From: Actinobacteria bacterium UBA2286
Lineage (GTDB): Bacteria > Actinomycetota > Coriobacteriia > Anaerosomatales > Anaerosomataceae
Direction: 5' to 3'
Length of the DNA stretch: 64,000 nucleotides
Assembly (NCBI GenBank): GCA_002345925.1
Contig: DDWM01000047.1
Coordinates: 59,871 to 123,870 of the forward strand
Each line of letters opens with the position of its first letter. Positions within the stretch are counted from its first letter, which is position 1. The position numbers were made by a program, and so were the translations under genes. Of the stretch, positions 1 through 6,459 are shown one piece after another. Below the pieces are notes generated by a model. It saw nothing but the letters and a program-made list of their open reading frames with translations, had not been told where the DNA came from and did not search any database.

Positions 1-240
1 AGAAGCATTCTGAGCGGCGAACGACTCTGCCTCAATCAGTGCAGCAGCATGACTACCACCATCAGCTAGGATGCGGCAACCCGCAAGAGCACCAGCGTCG
101 GCGGCTGTTTGGAGCTGTCGACGAACGCTCAAGAGATAGCCCACGTCCACAGCTATGGCCGCGAACAACACAAGAACAACTATGAGAATGGCAACCGTGA
201 CAGCGACTCCGCCATCATCGCGCCGAATAAGCGACTTCAT
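1..240 (-). CDS. TadG-like Flp pilus protein (N-terminal part)
   Basis: Reading the minus strand from the ATG at 240 gives about 80 residues before the window ends. They start MKSLIRRDDGGVAVTVA, run into one hydrophobic segment (about residues 12-33) and then VDVGYLLSVRRQLQTAADAG. This is the usual N-terminus of TadE/TadG-like pilus proteins, which have one membrane helix and a large extracytoplasmic domain. The start lies 5 bases after the tadE-like stop, so the two are probably translationally coupled. The C-terminal von Willebrand-type part, if present, is outside the window. It should act in the Flp/Tad pilus apparatus with the pilin encoded just upstream. Confidence 0.75.
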   Translation of the reverse strand, partial: MKSLIRRDDGGVAVTVAILIVVLVLFAAIAVDVGYLLSVRRQLQTAADAGALAGCRILADGGSHAAALIEAESFAAQNAS

Positions 241-245
241 TACAA

Positions 246-707
246 TCACTCGATTCGCATGGTTGCAGTGCTTCTAAGGAGAAACGTCCCGTCGGAAGTC
301 CCGAATATCTCCTGCATGAGCGGTGTGAACACCGGTACTTCATGGGTGACGGTGACCGTAGCCGCATCACCCACGTCGCCGATGCCGGGATCCTCAGGAT
401 TGACGATGATGTCCGCATCCGTGAGTTCGAGACCTGGCGAAGACTGAGCCGCTTTGTATCTCACGGTACCCGGCGTTGAAACGGATCCCGCCGGATACTC
501 TAGAGCGACCCATCGCACGCCTTCACGCGCGGCGTGAGTGAGCTCGACCCACTGGAAGAAAAGAAACCCGAATTGGATGATGCCAACGAGCAAGATGACG
601 AGCATGCCCGAGACAAGAGCAAACTCGACTGCAGCGGCACCGTCATCGGCACCCGCTCTCTTACGTCGCCACAAAGTAAGCACCCCCCACCGAACAGCCG
701 AACCCAT
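246..707 (-). CDS. TadE-like Flp pilus assembly protein
   Basis: A 153-residue protein if the ATG at 707 is used. A charged N-terminus (WRRKRAGADDG) is followed by AAAVEFALVSGMLVILLVG, the conserved TadE signature with an AVEFAL motif and one membrane helix, then a small extracellular domain. TadE proteins are minor pseudopilins of the Flp pilus, processed by a prepilin peptidase. The start is uncertain: the ATG at 707 lies inside a 30-bp perfect palindrome and has no good ribosome-binding site. A TTG at 674, six bases after a GGGGGGTG run, gives a 142-residue protein of more typical TadE shape. Confidence 0.8.
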   Translation of the reverse strand: MGSAVRWGVLTLWRRKRAGADDGAAAVEFALVSGMLVILLVGIIQFGFLFFQWVELTHAAREGVRWVALEYPAGSVSTPGTVRYKAAQSSPGLELTDADIIVNPEDPGIGDVGDAATVTVTHEVPVFTPLMQEIFGTSDGTFLLRSTATMRIE

Positions 708-735
708 CCGGGGACCCGAATTCGGGTCCCCGGAT
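706..735. repeat. 30-bp perfect palindrome between flp and tadE
   Basis: Positions 706-720 are the exact reverse complement of 721-735, with AATT at the centre. As RNA it could fold into a 13-bp stem with a 4-base loop. It covers the candidate ATG of the tadE-like gene and ends 9 bases before the flp stop. No T-run follows on the minus strand, so it is not a standard intrinsic terminator. It may reduce read-through or block initiation, so that pilin is made in excess over the minor pilins (inference). Confidence 0.8.
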
Positions 736-744
736 ACATATCGA

Positions 745-927
745 CTACGCCGCGATGAGCTTGTCCAAGACTGTCTGGAACAGAGCTGCGAGCTCATCAC
801 CAATCAAGAAGACGACCGTCAGAATGGCAACAGCGATCGCGGCGACCATGATGCCGTACTCGACTGCTGTAGCTCCCTCCTCAGCCTTGCTGTGATCGAG
901 GGCCCACGCATAGAACTTGAGCAACAT
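745..927 (-). CDS. flp: Flp-family type IVb pilin
   Basis: A 60-residue protein. A short leader (MLLKFYAWALDHSKAEEG) is followed by ATAVEYGIMVAAIAVAILTV, the class IVb pilin signature: cleavage after Gly, then a Glu-Tyr pair five to six residues into the mature hydrophobic helix. Its length matches the family. A strong GGAGGGAGG ribosome-binding site sits about 8 bases before the ATG. It is the major subunit of an adhesive Flp pilus and heads the operon with the tadE- and tadG-like genes. The 135 bases upstream, to the response-regulator gene, contain no clear -10/-35 pair. Confidence 0.9.
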   Translation of the reverse strand: MLLKFYAWALDHSKAEEGATAVEYGIMVAAIAVAILTVVFLIGDELAALFQTVLDKLIAA

Positions 928-1062
928 GCGAATACACCTCCCTCCAAATCCCCCTGGCTAGGACGACACTGCTAAGAACGTCCCCGTCATCTAGGAGGAG
1001 ACACATCAGTCGAAAGGATGACCCAGGTCTGAGCCGGGTTCATACGGAGGGATGAGGCTGAG

Positions 1063-1707
1063 TCACTCCGTGGGGGTGGGTGGATGAACGAGGCCGCGAC
1101 GCATCGCATCGACGACCGCATGCGTGCGATCGCCTTGCCCGAGCTTCCGCAGGATATGGCTGACGTGCGTCTTCACCGTGGGCTCGGATATCCAGAGTGC
1201 TCGTGCGATTTCGCGATTGCTCGCCCCTCGAGCCATGATCGCGAGCACGTCCATCTCTCGCTCCGAGAGCCCGGGGTCATCAGACTCGACTCCCGGGGTG
1301 CCATGTATGACACGTCTAGCTATGGCACTGTCGAGCACCGTCTGTCCTTCAAATACGTTCCTGATCGATTCAACGAGCGCTGACGGGCTTGTGTCCTTCA
1401 TAAGGTAGCCGACCGCCCCTGCGGACAGAACACCAAAGATCTCGTCGTCCTCGTCATAGCTCGTCAGGATGATCACCTTCAGCTGTGGCCAAGCGTCGAG
1501 CATGCTGCGGCACGCTTCCAGACCACCTATCCCTGGCATGTGCAGGTCAAGCAACACCACATCCGGCTCAGCTGTCTCAAGGAGCATCAATGCATCTTCT
1601 CCGCACGCAGCCTCACCGACCACACACATGTCGTGCTCGGACTCTAGCGATGTTCGGAGCGCATAGCGAACCAGCTCATGATCATCGACTACAACCACTC
1701 GTATCAT
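1063..1707 (-). CDS. NarL/LuxR-family response regulator
   Basis: A 214-residue protein starting MIRVVVVDDHE. An AGGAAGG site precedes the ATG at 1707. The receiver domain (about 1-120) has the acidic pair D8/D9, phospho-acceptor D54 in VVLLDLHMPG and K104 in YLMKD. A LuxR helix-turn-helix follows at about 147-205 (LSEREMDVLAIMARGASNREIA, then TVKTHVSHILRKL). It is the DNA-binding partner of the histidine kinase encoded 13 bases upstream in the same transcript. Its targets cannot be told from sequence; the Flp pilus operon immediately downstream is one possibility. Confidence 0.93.
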   Translation of the reverse strand: MIRVVVVDDHELVRYALRTSLESEHDMCVVGEAACGEDALMLLETAEPDVVLLDLHMPGIGGLEACRSMLDAWPQLKVIILTSYDEDDEIFGVLSAGAVGYLMKDTSPSALVESIRNVFEGQTVLDSAIARRVIHGTPGVESDDPGLSEREMDVLAIMARGASNREIARALWISEPTVKTHVSHILRKLGQGDRTHAVVDAMRRGLVHPPTPTE

Positions 1708-1720
1708 CTGGCGACCTTCC

Positions 1721-2953
1721 TCATGCGGGAATGTACGCCCTAACGGCACACCCCTGGCCGATTGCAGACACGATGCCAACCTCGCCACCTGCACGCTGTA
1801 CACGTTGCTGGAGTCCCTGCAGGCCCATGCCGCTGCCCGCATCGCTCTCTGCTAGCGCGTGCTCCACATCAAAGCCGCAGCCGTCATCTTCCACGGTGAG
1901 GCTGACGCCCTCAGACAGATACTCCAGCGCAACGCGGATGTTGCTCGCGCCGGAATGCTTCACGGCGTTCGTTGTCGCCTCGCGGGCTACACGATAGACA
2001 CAGGTCTCAAGCTCTGCACCAACATGCCTTGCTTCACCGTTCACGACAAGACTCACCTCGCGAGTCCCATCGTTTGCGATTTCGTGCAACCAATACTCGA
2101 TGGCGCCCACAAGCCCCAATTCCTGCAGCTTTGCGGGGCGAAGGTCGTAAATGTAGCGACGAATCTCCCCCTGGCTCCCCGCTAGGAGCTCCTGGATCTC
2201 GGAAATCTGACTCACAACCCGCGCTGGATCTCGCATCACCTGTCGCTTGCACACCTCGAGCGACAGCGAGATTGAGAAGAGTGACTGCGCAATACCATCG
2301 TGCATTTCGCGCGAGATCCTCTCGCGTTCGCTGGAAAGCAGCGCATAGCGAGACTCCTCGGCGAGTCGGGCATTCTCGATAGAGGCCGCAGCGAAGGCAC
2401 CAAGGATCGAAAGGAATGCGGTCTGCTCGCCACGAAGCCTATGCGTCACGGAGTTGATGACACACAGAACCCCGAGCGGCCGATCCTGAACCCTCACGGG
2501 GACGGCCATGCACCACGCGCCGACCCCTTCATCGACTTCAAAGAACGGTTGTCCGTCGGCAAACACCCGGTCGGCCGCGCCTGGAAGCCACCCTCCCCAC
2601 CACGCCTCATCGTGCTCCGCACGAGAACCGCGCACCATGATGCTCGATCCATCAAGCTGGAGTGCGTCGGCTGAGTCATCAACCAGACACAGCACGACCT
2701 TCTCGGTGCCGGTGAAGCGCTTGGCTGCATCAACGATGATGCCGAGAACATCGTGAACCGTCCGCGCCGAAGACGTTTGAGCGGCCACCGCGTTGAGTGC
2801 ATTGATGAGTGCGTTATGGCTCGCGGGTCCGTCCGGAACATACCGCGCGCGAACCTGTCCACGAAGCAGCCTCAATGGCAGCATCCGCAGGAAGTCCTTC
2901 GCTCTCGTCGCTCGAACGACCATTACGCGGGGCCCCCCTCCGCGCGTCGCCAT
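1721..2953 (-). CDS. GAF-domain sensor histidine kinase, NarX/DesK type
   Basis: A 410-residue protein with no membrane helix. A GAF domain spans about 55-200. A HisKA_3 dimerisation domain follows, with phospho-acceptor H218 in SRYALLSSERERISREMHDG, and then a HATPase domain with N-box NAVKHSG and G-box DDGCGFD/GSGMGL. These features place it with kinases of NarL-type regulators. The ligand is unknown; a soluble GAF suggests a cytoplasmic small-molecule or redox signal. The ATG at 2953 lies 9 bases after a -10-like hexamer, so the message may be nearly leaderless. An internal ATG at 2923 has a GGAGGGGGG site and is an alternative start. Confidence 0.92.
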   Translation of the reverse strand: MATRGGGPRVMVVRATRAKDFLRMLPLRLLRGQVRARYVPDGPASHNALINALNAVAAQTSSARTVHDVLGIIVDAAKRFTGTEKVVLCLVDDSADALQLDGSSIMVRGSRAEHDEAWWGGWLPGAADRVFADGQPFFEVDEGVGAWCMAVPVRVQDRPLGVLCVINSVTHRLRGEQTAFLSILGAFAAASIENARLAEESRYALLSSERERISREMHDGIAQSLFSISLSLEVCKRQVMRDPARVVSQISEIQELLAGSQGEIRRYIYDLRPAKLQELGLVGAIEYWLHEIANDGTREVSLVVNGEARHVGAELETCVYRVAREATTNAVKHSGASNIRVALEYLSEGVSLTVEDDGCGFDVEHALAESDAGSGMGLQGLQQRVQRAGGEVGIVSAIGQGCAVRAYIPA

Positions 2954-2961
2954 GCCACACT

Positions 2962-2991
2962 AGTATGCCCCGATAAGCCGATTCACACCAA
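2962..2991 (-). promoter_or_regulatory. Putative sigma-70-type promoter for the kinase/regulator pair
   Basis: On the minus strand there is TTGGTG (2991-2986), an 18-base spacer and CATACT (2967-2962). A start point 7 bases on would fall at about 2955, two bases before the kinase ATG. The boxes are similar to, but not identical with, the consensus. Confidence 0.4.
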
Positions 2992-3089
2992 CTCAAGCGC
3001 GACGTATTCATGCCAAACCTAAGGAGCCGCCCATATCGAACGGCACTTCGCTGGGCAGGCTGAGGACATCTTCGGAGAGCCGACAACGC

Positions 3090-3998
3090 CTACGTCATCC
3101 GGTCGGCGACTGCCGCGACGATGCCTCGGGCGGCGGTCAGTCCCGGGGCGGCTTCCACTAGCAGCACCCCGGCGCTCTCGCCGGTGGCTAGGCGCTGCAG
3201 CACCGAAGCAAGCGTTGGGTCGAACGGAATCTCGCCGAGAAGCTCAAGGCCCTCTGCGGCAACGCGCGCCCGGATCCGCTCGGCACCACGCTCTGAGAGG
3301 TCTGCCTTGTTGAGCACCACCGCGACCTTCACGTTCAGGCGACGCGCAAGCGCCACGAGTCGCAGTAAGTCGGATTCACCTGAAAGCGTGGGCTCGGTGA
3401 CGGCGACCAGCAGGTCGGTGTTAGTGATGGACGCGATAACCGGACAGCCAACGCCGGGAGGTCCGTCTATCAAGAGGAGCTCCGCATCGCTTTCCTCGGC
3501 CATGGTCTTGGCACGGGAACGGACCTCCGTGACGAGCTTGCCCGAGAGATCCTCCCCTGGGCCAAGCTGACCGAAGGAGACCGGCCCGACCGCAGATGTG
3601 CCAGCGAACACCTCGCCGGCGCTTTTCTTCTGCATCGAGATCGCGTGGTATCCGCAGCTCGGCACACATGCGCCACACCCCTCGCATAGCCAGGGATCCA
3701 CACGGTACGCGGGCGACTCCTCGTCCCGCTTCGGGCGCACGAGCGCGTCGAAGCGGCATGCGCGCAGACACACCCCACACCCGCGACACGCGATGGGATC
3801 TATGAACGCCTCGGCCCCGCCGGAGAAGCTCTCGGATGCAGTCGTGGTGACCGAAAGTGCGATAGGCAGATTCGACGCCTCTACGTCGCAGTCGGCGAGC
3901 ACCAGACGATGGTTCTCCGCGAGCATCACCGCAGCGAGCGCGGTGAGGGTCGTCTTGCCTGTACCGCCCTTGCCGGAGGCGAACACTATGCTCTTCAC
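3090..3998 (-). CDS. MinD/Mrp-family ATPase with inserted 2x[4Fe-4S] ferredoxin domain (second copy)
   Basis: A 302-residue protein. The deviant Walker A motif GKGGTGKT is at residues 9-16, with LADCDVEASN in the switch I region. An inserted ferredoxin domain carries two CxxCxxCxxxC motifs at C71/74/77/81 and C105/108/111/115. LLIDGPPGVGCPV is the Walker B region. The GTG at 3998 is chosen because it overlaps the upstream TGA by 4 bases and starts exactly at VKSIVFASGKGG. Such proteins are 'MinD-superfamily ATPases containing an inserted ferredoxin domain'. Their role is not established; they are thought to act in Fe-S or metal-cofactor handling and occur next to NifX-like proteins, as here. 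Confidence 0.88.
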   Translation of the reverse strand: MKSIVFASGKGGTGKTTLTALAAVMLAENHRLVLADCDVEASNLPIALSVTTTASESFSGGAEAFIDPIACRGCGVCLRACRFDALVRPKRDEESPAYRVDPWLCEGCGACVPSCGYHAISMQKKSAGEVFAGTSAVGPVSFGQLGPGEDLSGKLVTEVRSRAKTMAEESDAELLLIDGPPGVGCPVIASITNTDLLVAVTEPTLSGESDLLRLVALARRLNVKVAVVLNKADLSERGAERIRARVAAEGLELLGEIPFDPTLASVLQRLATGESAGVLLVEAAPGLTAARGIVAAVADRMT

Positions 3999-4909
3999 TC
4001 TGCCTCCACGGTCAATTGAGCGATACCGTCCCAGATGGCGTCGAACCACCCGGCAGCATCGGGATGCGAATCGAGCACCAGCCCGCCGTCGGCGTAGGCC
4101 TCGGCAATCGAGCGGTCGAACGGGATGCGCGCGAGAACAGAAACGCCTGCATCTAGCAGGTACGCGTCCAGGTCTGCACTACCCGCACCGTCGCGGTTGA
4201 TGACAACGCCCATTGGGATTCCCAGATCTCTGCCGAGACGAACCGCCAGGTCCAGGTCGTGAAGGCCGAACGGAGTCGGCTCTGTGACGAGCACTAGCAT
4301 ATCGACTCCGTGCGTCGCTGCGACAGCCGAACAGGCAACACCGGGAGACGCATCGAGAATGGTGATGTTTCGGGAGAACACGTCGGCCTGACGCCTTGCG
4401 GCTCTGATGACGTTGGTCGCCTTGACGTCGCCGATCTCCAACCGCCCCGTAACCATCTTGATGCCCCCCGGGTCGGCGACGCCAACGGGGACCGCACCCC
4501 ATTCGACGTCGCCGACCCGCTGAGGAACCTCGGTTATCGCTGCGGTCGGACATACAGTCGTGCACAAGCCGCAGCCGTGACACAGTTCGGCGAACACAAC
4601 AACGGTGTCGCCGAGCAGTCGAATCGCTCCGTACGCGCACGCGTCGCGGCATTTCCCGCACGAGGTGCATGCAGCCTGATCGACGGTTGCGAGCGGGAAG
4701 GTCACCTCTCGGCTGTCGAGGGTCTCAGGCGCGAGGAATAGCGCGTCGTTCGGCGCCTCCACATCGCAATCAACAAGCACTGTCGGGACACCTGCCCTTG
4801 CGGTCGCAACCGCAAGGTTGGTGGCGACCAGCGTCTTGCCGGTGCCGCCTTTTCCCGATGCTATGGCGATCGTCAGTCGACGTCCCGGCAACATGCCGTG
4901 CTCGACCAT
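3995..4909 (-). CDS. MinD/Mrp-family ATPase with inserted 2x[4Fe-4S] ferredoxin domain (first copy)
   Basis: A 304-residue paralogue of the next gene with the same architecture. GKGGTGKT is at 19-26 and VLVDCDVEAPN follows. Two ferredoxin motifs lie at C81/84/87/91 and C110/113/116/120. ITILDASPGVACS is the Walker B region. Paired copies imply a heterodimer, as P-loop ATPases of this class act as dimers (inference). The start codon lies 3 bases after the stop of the NifX-like gene. ATG at 4909 or at 4894 is possible; neither has a strong ribosome-binding site, which fits coupled translation. Confidence 0.88.
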   Translation of the reverse strand: MVEHGMLPGRRLTIAIASGKGGTGKTLVATNLAVATARAGVPTVLVDCDVEAPNDALFLAPETLDSREVTFPLATVDQAACTSCGKCRDACAYGAIRLLGDTVVVFAELCHGCGLCTTVCPTAAITEVPQRVGDVEWGAVPVGVADPGGIKMVTGRLEIGDVKATNVIRAARRQADVFSRNITILDASPGVACSAVAATHGVDMLVLVTEPTPFGLHDLDLAVRLGRDLGIPMGVVINRDGAGSADLDAYLLDAGVSVLARIPFDRSIAEAYADGGLVLDSHPDAAGWFDAIWDGIAQLTVEAE

Positions 4910-4912
4910 CGG

Positions 4913-5296
4913 CTAGTGCCCGCCGCAGACGTCGCCCGGCTCGATGATGGCGACTTCGCCGGCGATGAGTGCCGCGACCGCGTCGCTCACCATGGGACGC
5001 TCGTTGTCGAAGTAGACCGTGATACCGACGTCATTGAAGCCAGCAAGCGGACGACCGCCGATTCCGGCTACTACCAGCGCGGTCACGCCTTCGCCGGCAA
5101 GCAGCTGAACCGGCTGCAGGCATCCACCCTCGACGTGCGGCGGATTAGCCACGATACGAACTCCGGCGACAGCACCATCGGCGATATCGATCACCGTGAA
5201 GCAGTCACAGTGCCCGAAGTGCCCGGAGCGCTCGACATCCATACCGCCCTCGCCGTTGGAGGGCACTGCCAGCACGATCTTCCCATTCTCGGCCAT
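4913..5296 (-). CDS. NifX/NafY-like (dinitrogenase iron-molybdenum cofactor family) protein
   Basis: A 127-residue single-domain protein. KIVLAVPSNGEGGMDVERSGHFGHCDCFTVIDI is the typical start of the family (VxxxFGxxxxF-like), with NPPHVEGG and GIGGRPLAGFNDVGI further on. Family members bind metal clusters or cofactor precursors in nitrogenase maturation. Many anaerobes have stand-alone members, as here, with no nitrogenase nearby. The Cys/His-rich HFGHCDC and C-terminal DVCGGH segments could bind metal. It sits between a second NifX-like gene and the two MinD-ferredoxin ATPases in one operon. Confidence 0.85.
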   Translation of the reverse strand: MAENGKIVLAVPSNGEGGMDVERSGHFGHCDCFTVIDIADGAVAGVRIVANPPHVEGGCLQPVQLLAGEGVTALVVAGIGGRPLAGFNDVGITVYFDNERPMVSDAVAALIAGEVAIIEPGDVCGGH

Positions 5297-5320
5297 GTGA
5301 ATTCCTTTCTCGTGCCAGCC

Positions 5321-5680
5321 TTAGCCGGCGTGGGCTTCGCCCGCTTCTGTGAGTTCTTCAAGCGATCCTGCGGCGAACGCCGCGATCGCGTCACGCACCG
5401 TCATTCCTGCACCGTTGTAACCACGGACCCCGGCAACCCCCAGAGCGGCAAAAGCCTTAGGGCCGAGATGACCCGTGATGACCGTCTTGGCCCCGTGGTC
5501 GGAAACGATCTCCGCCGAGGCGATACCCGCACCCTGCAGTGCGTTGCGGTTAGTAGCGTTCTCGATTGACTCAAGCGAGTCGTTTTCGGTATCGGCAACG
5601 ATGAAGTACATCGCGCGGCCGAAGCGTTCGTCGACGCGATCGTCCAATCCCGGTCCGAATGCAGAGACGACTACCTTCAT
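5321..5680 (-). CDS. NifX/NafY-like protein, second family member
   Basis: A 119-residue protein starting MKVVVSAFGPGLDDRVDERFGRAMYFIVADT. VDERFGR is the family signature, and TGHLGPKAFAALGVAGVRGYNGAG the conserved C-terminal half. The ATG at 5680 overlaps the stop of the DUF5320 gene by 4 bases, so translation is coupled. A GTG at 5689 would add three residues. It is probably a metal-cluster carrier acting with its neighbour; having two divergent copies side by side suggests carrier and acceptor roles (inference). Confidence 0.85.
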   Translation of the reverse strand: MKVVVSAFGPGLDDRVDERFGRAMYFIVADTENDSLESIENATNRNALQGAGIASAEIVSDHGAKTVITGHLGPKAFAALGVAGVRGYNGAGMTVRDAIAAFAAGSLEELTEAGEAHAG

Positions 5681-5886
5681 CGCGTCCACCGCCGACCAAG
5701 ACCCTGACCCATACCCGCGCCGCGCCCCACACCGCGCCCCAGACCGCGTCCACGACCGAGACCGAGGCCGCGACCGAAGCCGAAACCGGTGCGATTCTCA
5801 TCCGTCGCGATAGCCATGCACGCCCCGCGGCCACCACCTGTAAGCGGACCCTTGCCTTCCGGACCCGTAGCATTACGTCCTGGCAT
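5677..5886 (-). CDS. DUF5320-like small Gly/Arg-rich protein
   Basis: A 69-residue protein. The N-terminal MPGRNATGPEGKGPLTGGGRGAC resembles the family motif 'GTGPxGxGPxTGRGxGxC'. It is followed by a tail of repeated Gly-Phe/Leu-Gly-Arg units. Its start overlaps the end of the PadR gene by 14 bases and its end overlaps the NifX-like gene. Members of this family regularly accompany NifX-like proteins, but no biochemical function is known. The tail is low-complexity, so conservation there should not be over-read. Confidence 0.8.
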   Translation of the reverse strand: MPGRNATGPEGKGPLTGGGRGACMAIATDENRTGFGFGRGLGLGRGRGLGRGVGRGAGMGQGLGRRWTR

Positions 5887-6325
5887 CGTTCGTACCTCCT
5901 TCTGTCTCTGCGCTCTCCCCACCAGGGAAGACGGCTTTAACCTCATCGATGAGGACTTCGAGCACCCTGCGGCGCTCCTCCAGGTGAGCCAGCCAATGGC
6001 CAAGCAACACCCGTCCCTCATCGGTCAGCTTGTAGGCACGACGCTGTGGACCCGAGTCTCCGTCTTCCCACGTTGAGATGACGGTTCCCGCAGCCTCGAA
6101 ACGCCGGAGCATCCGGTACAGACCGCCGGGATCAGGCGTAAGCTCCCCGTCAGTCATCTCCTCGATGATGCGGACGAGGTCGTAGCCGTGGGCCTCAGAG
6201 CGCGCAAGTGCCGCCAGAATCGTCGGCTCCAGCAAGCTACCCCGTCCAACACCGACACCCCGACCACGACCGCCGCCTTCGCAGCAGCGTCGTCGTACAG
6301 GCTCAGGGTGTGATAGGTCTTCCAT
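5873..6325 (-). CDS. PadR-family transcriptional regulator
   Basis: A 150-residue protein. After a Cys/Gly/Arg-rich N-terminal stretch (RRRCCEGGGRGRGVGVGRG), the winged-helix domain covers about 28-105 (LLEPTILAALARSEAHGYDLVRIIEE, PDPGGLYRMLRRFEAAG, RRAYKLTDEGR). A dimerisation helix is at the C-terminus. An AAGGAGT site 7 bases before the ATG at 6325 fixes the start. It heads the NifX/MinD operon and probably represses it. The two Cys residues before the helix-turn-helix could sense metal or redox state (inference). Confidence 0.9.
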   Translation of the reverse strand: MEDLSHPEPVRRRCCEGGGRGRGVGVGRGSLLEPTILAALARSEAHGYDLVRIIEEMTDGELTPDPGGLYRMLRRFEAAGTVISTWEDGDSGPQRRAYKLTDEGRVLLGHWLAHLEERRRVLEVLIDEVKAVFPGGESAETEGGTNDART

Positions 6326-6345
6326 AGTGACTCCTTGTGCGTTGC

Positions 6346-6371
6346 TGACATCTATATGTATATGACATCTA
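6346..6371. promoter_or_regulatory. AT-rich direct repeat, candidate PadR operator
   Basis: TGACATCTA occurs at 6346-6354 and again at 6363-6371, a 17-base spacing, with ATGT at 6356-6359 and ACAT at 6365-6368. PadR regulators commonly bind ATGT/ACAT half-sites. The block is AT-rich in a GC-rich region and lies 21 bases upstream of the PadR start, so it fits an autoregulatory operator and promoter. Confidence 0.45.
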
Positions 6372-6410
6372 GGTGTGCAAAGCAAGCTCTACCAACATGG
6401 AGGCACAAGA

Positions 6411-6436
6411 AAGGGCGCCGCTTTCGCGACGCCCTT
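6411..6436 (-). terminator. Rho-independent terminator of ftsH
   Basis: On the minus strand AAGGGCGTCGC and GCGGCGCCCTT pair around a GAAA tetraloop, with one mismatch. They are followed by TCTTGT. The stem begins 24 bases after the ftsH stop codon. Confidence 0.7.
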
Positions 6437-6459
6437 GCAGGATTCTATTAGCTTACGCG

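Noticed and set aside
155..800. Plus-strand open frames across the Flp/Tad region
   Set aside because: They are antisense to three recognisable pilus genes and lack motifs and ribosome-binding sites.
1010..1062. Possible terminator after the NarL-type regulator gene
   Set aside because: An ACCC..GGGT pairing with a bulge can be drawn, but there is no T-run and the stem is short.
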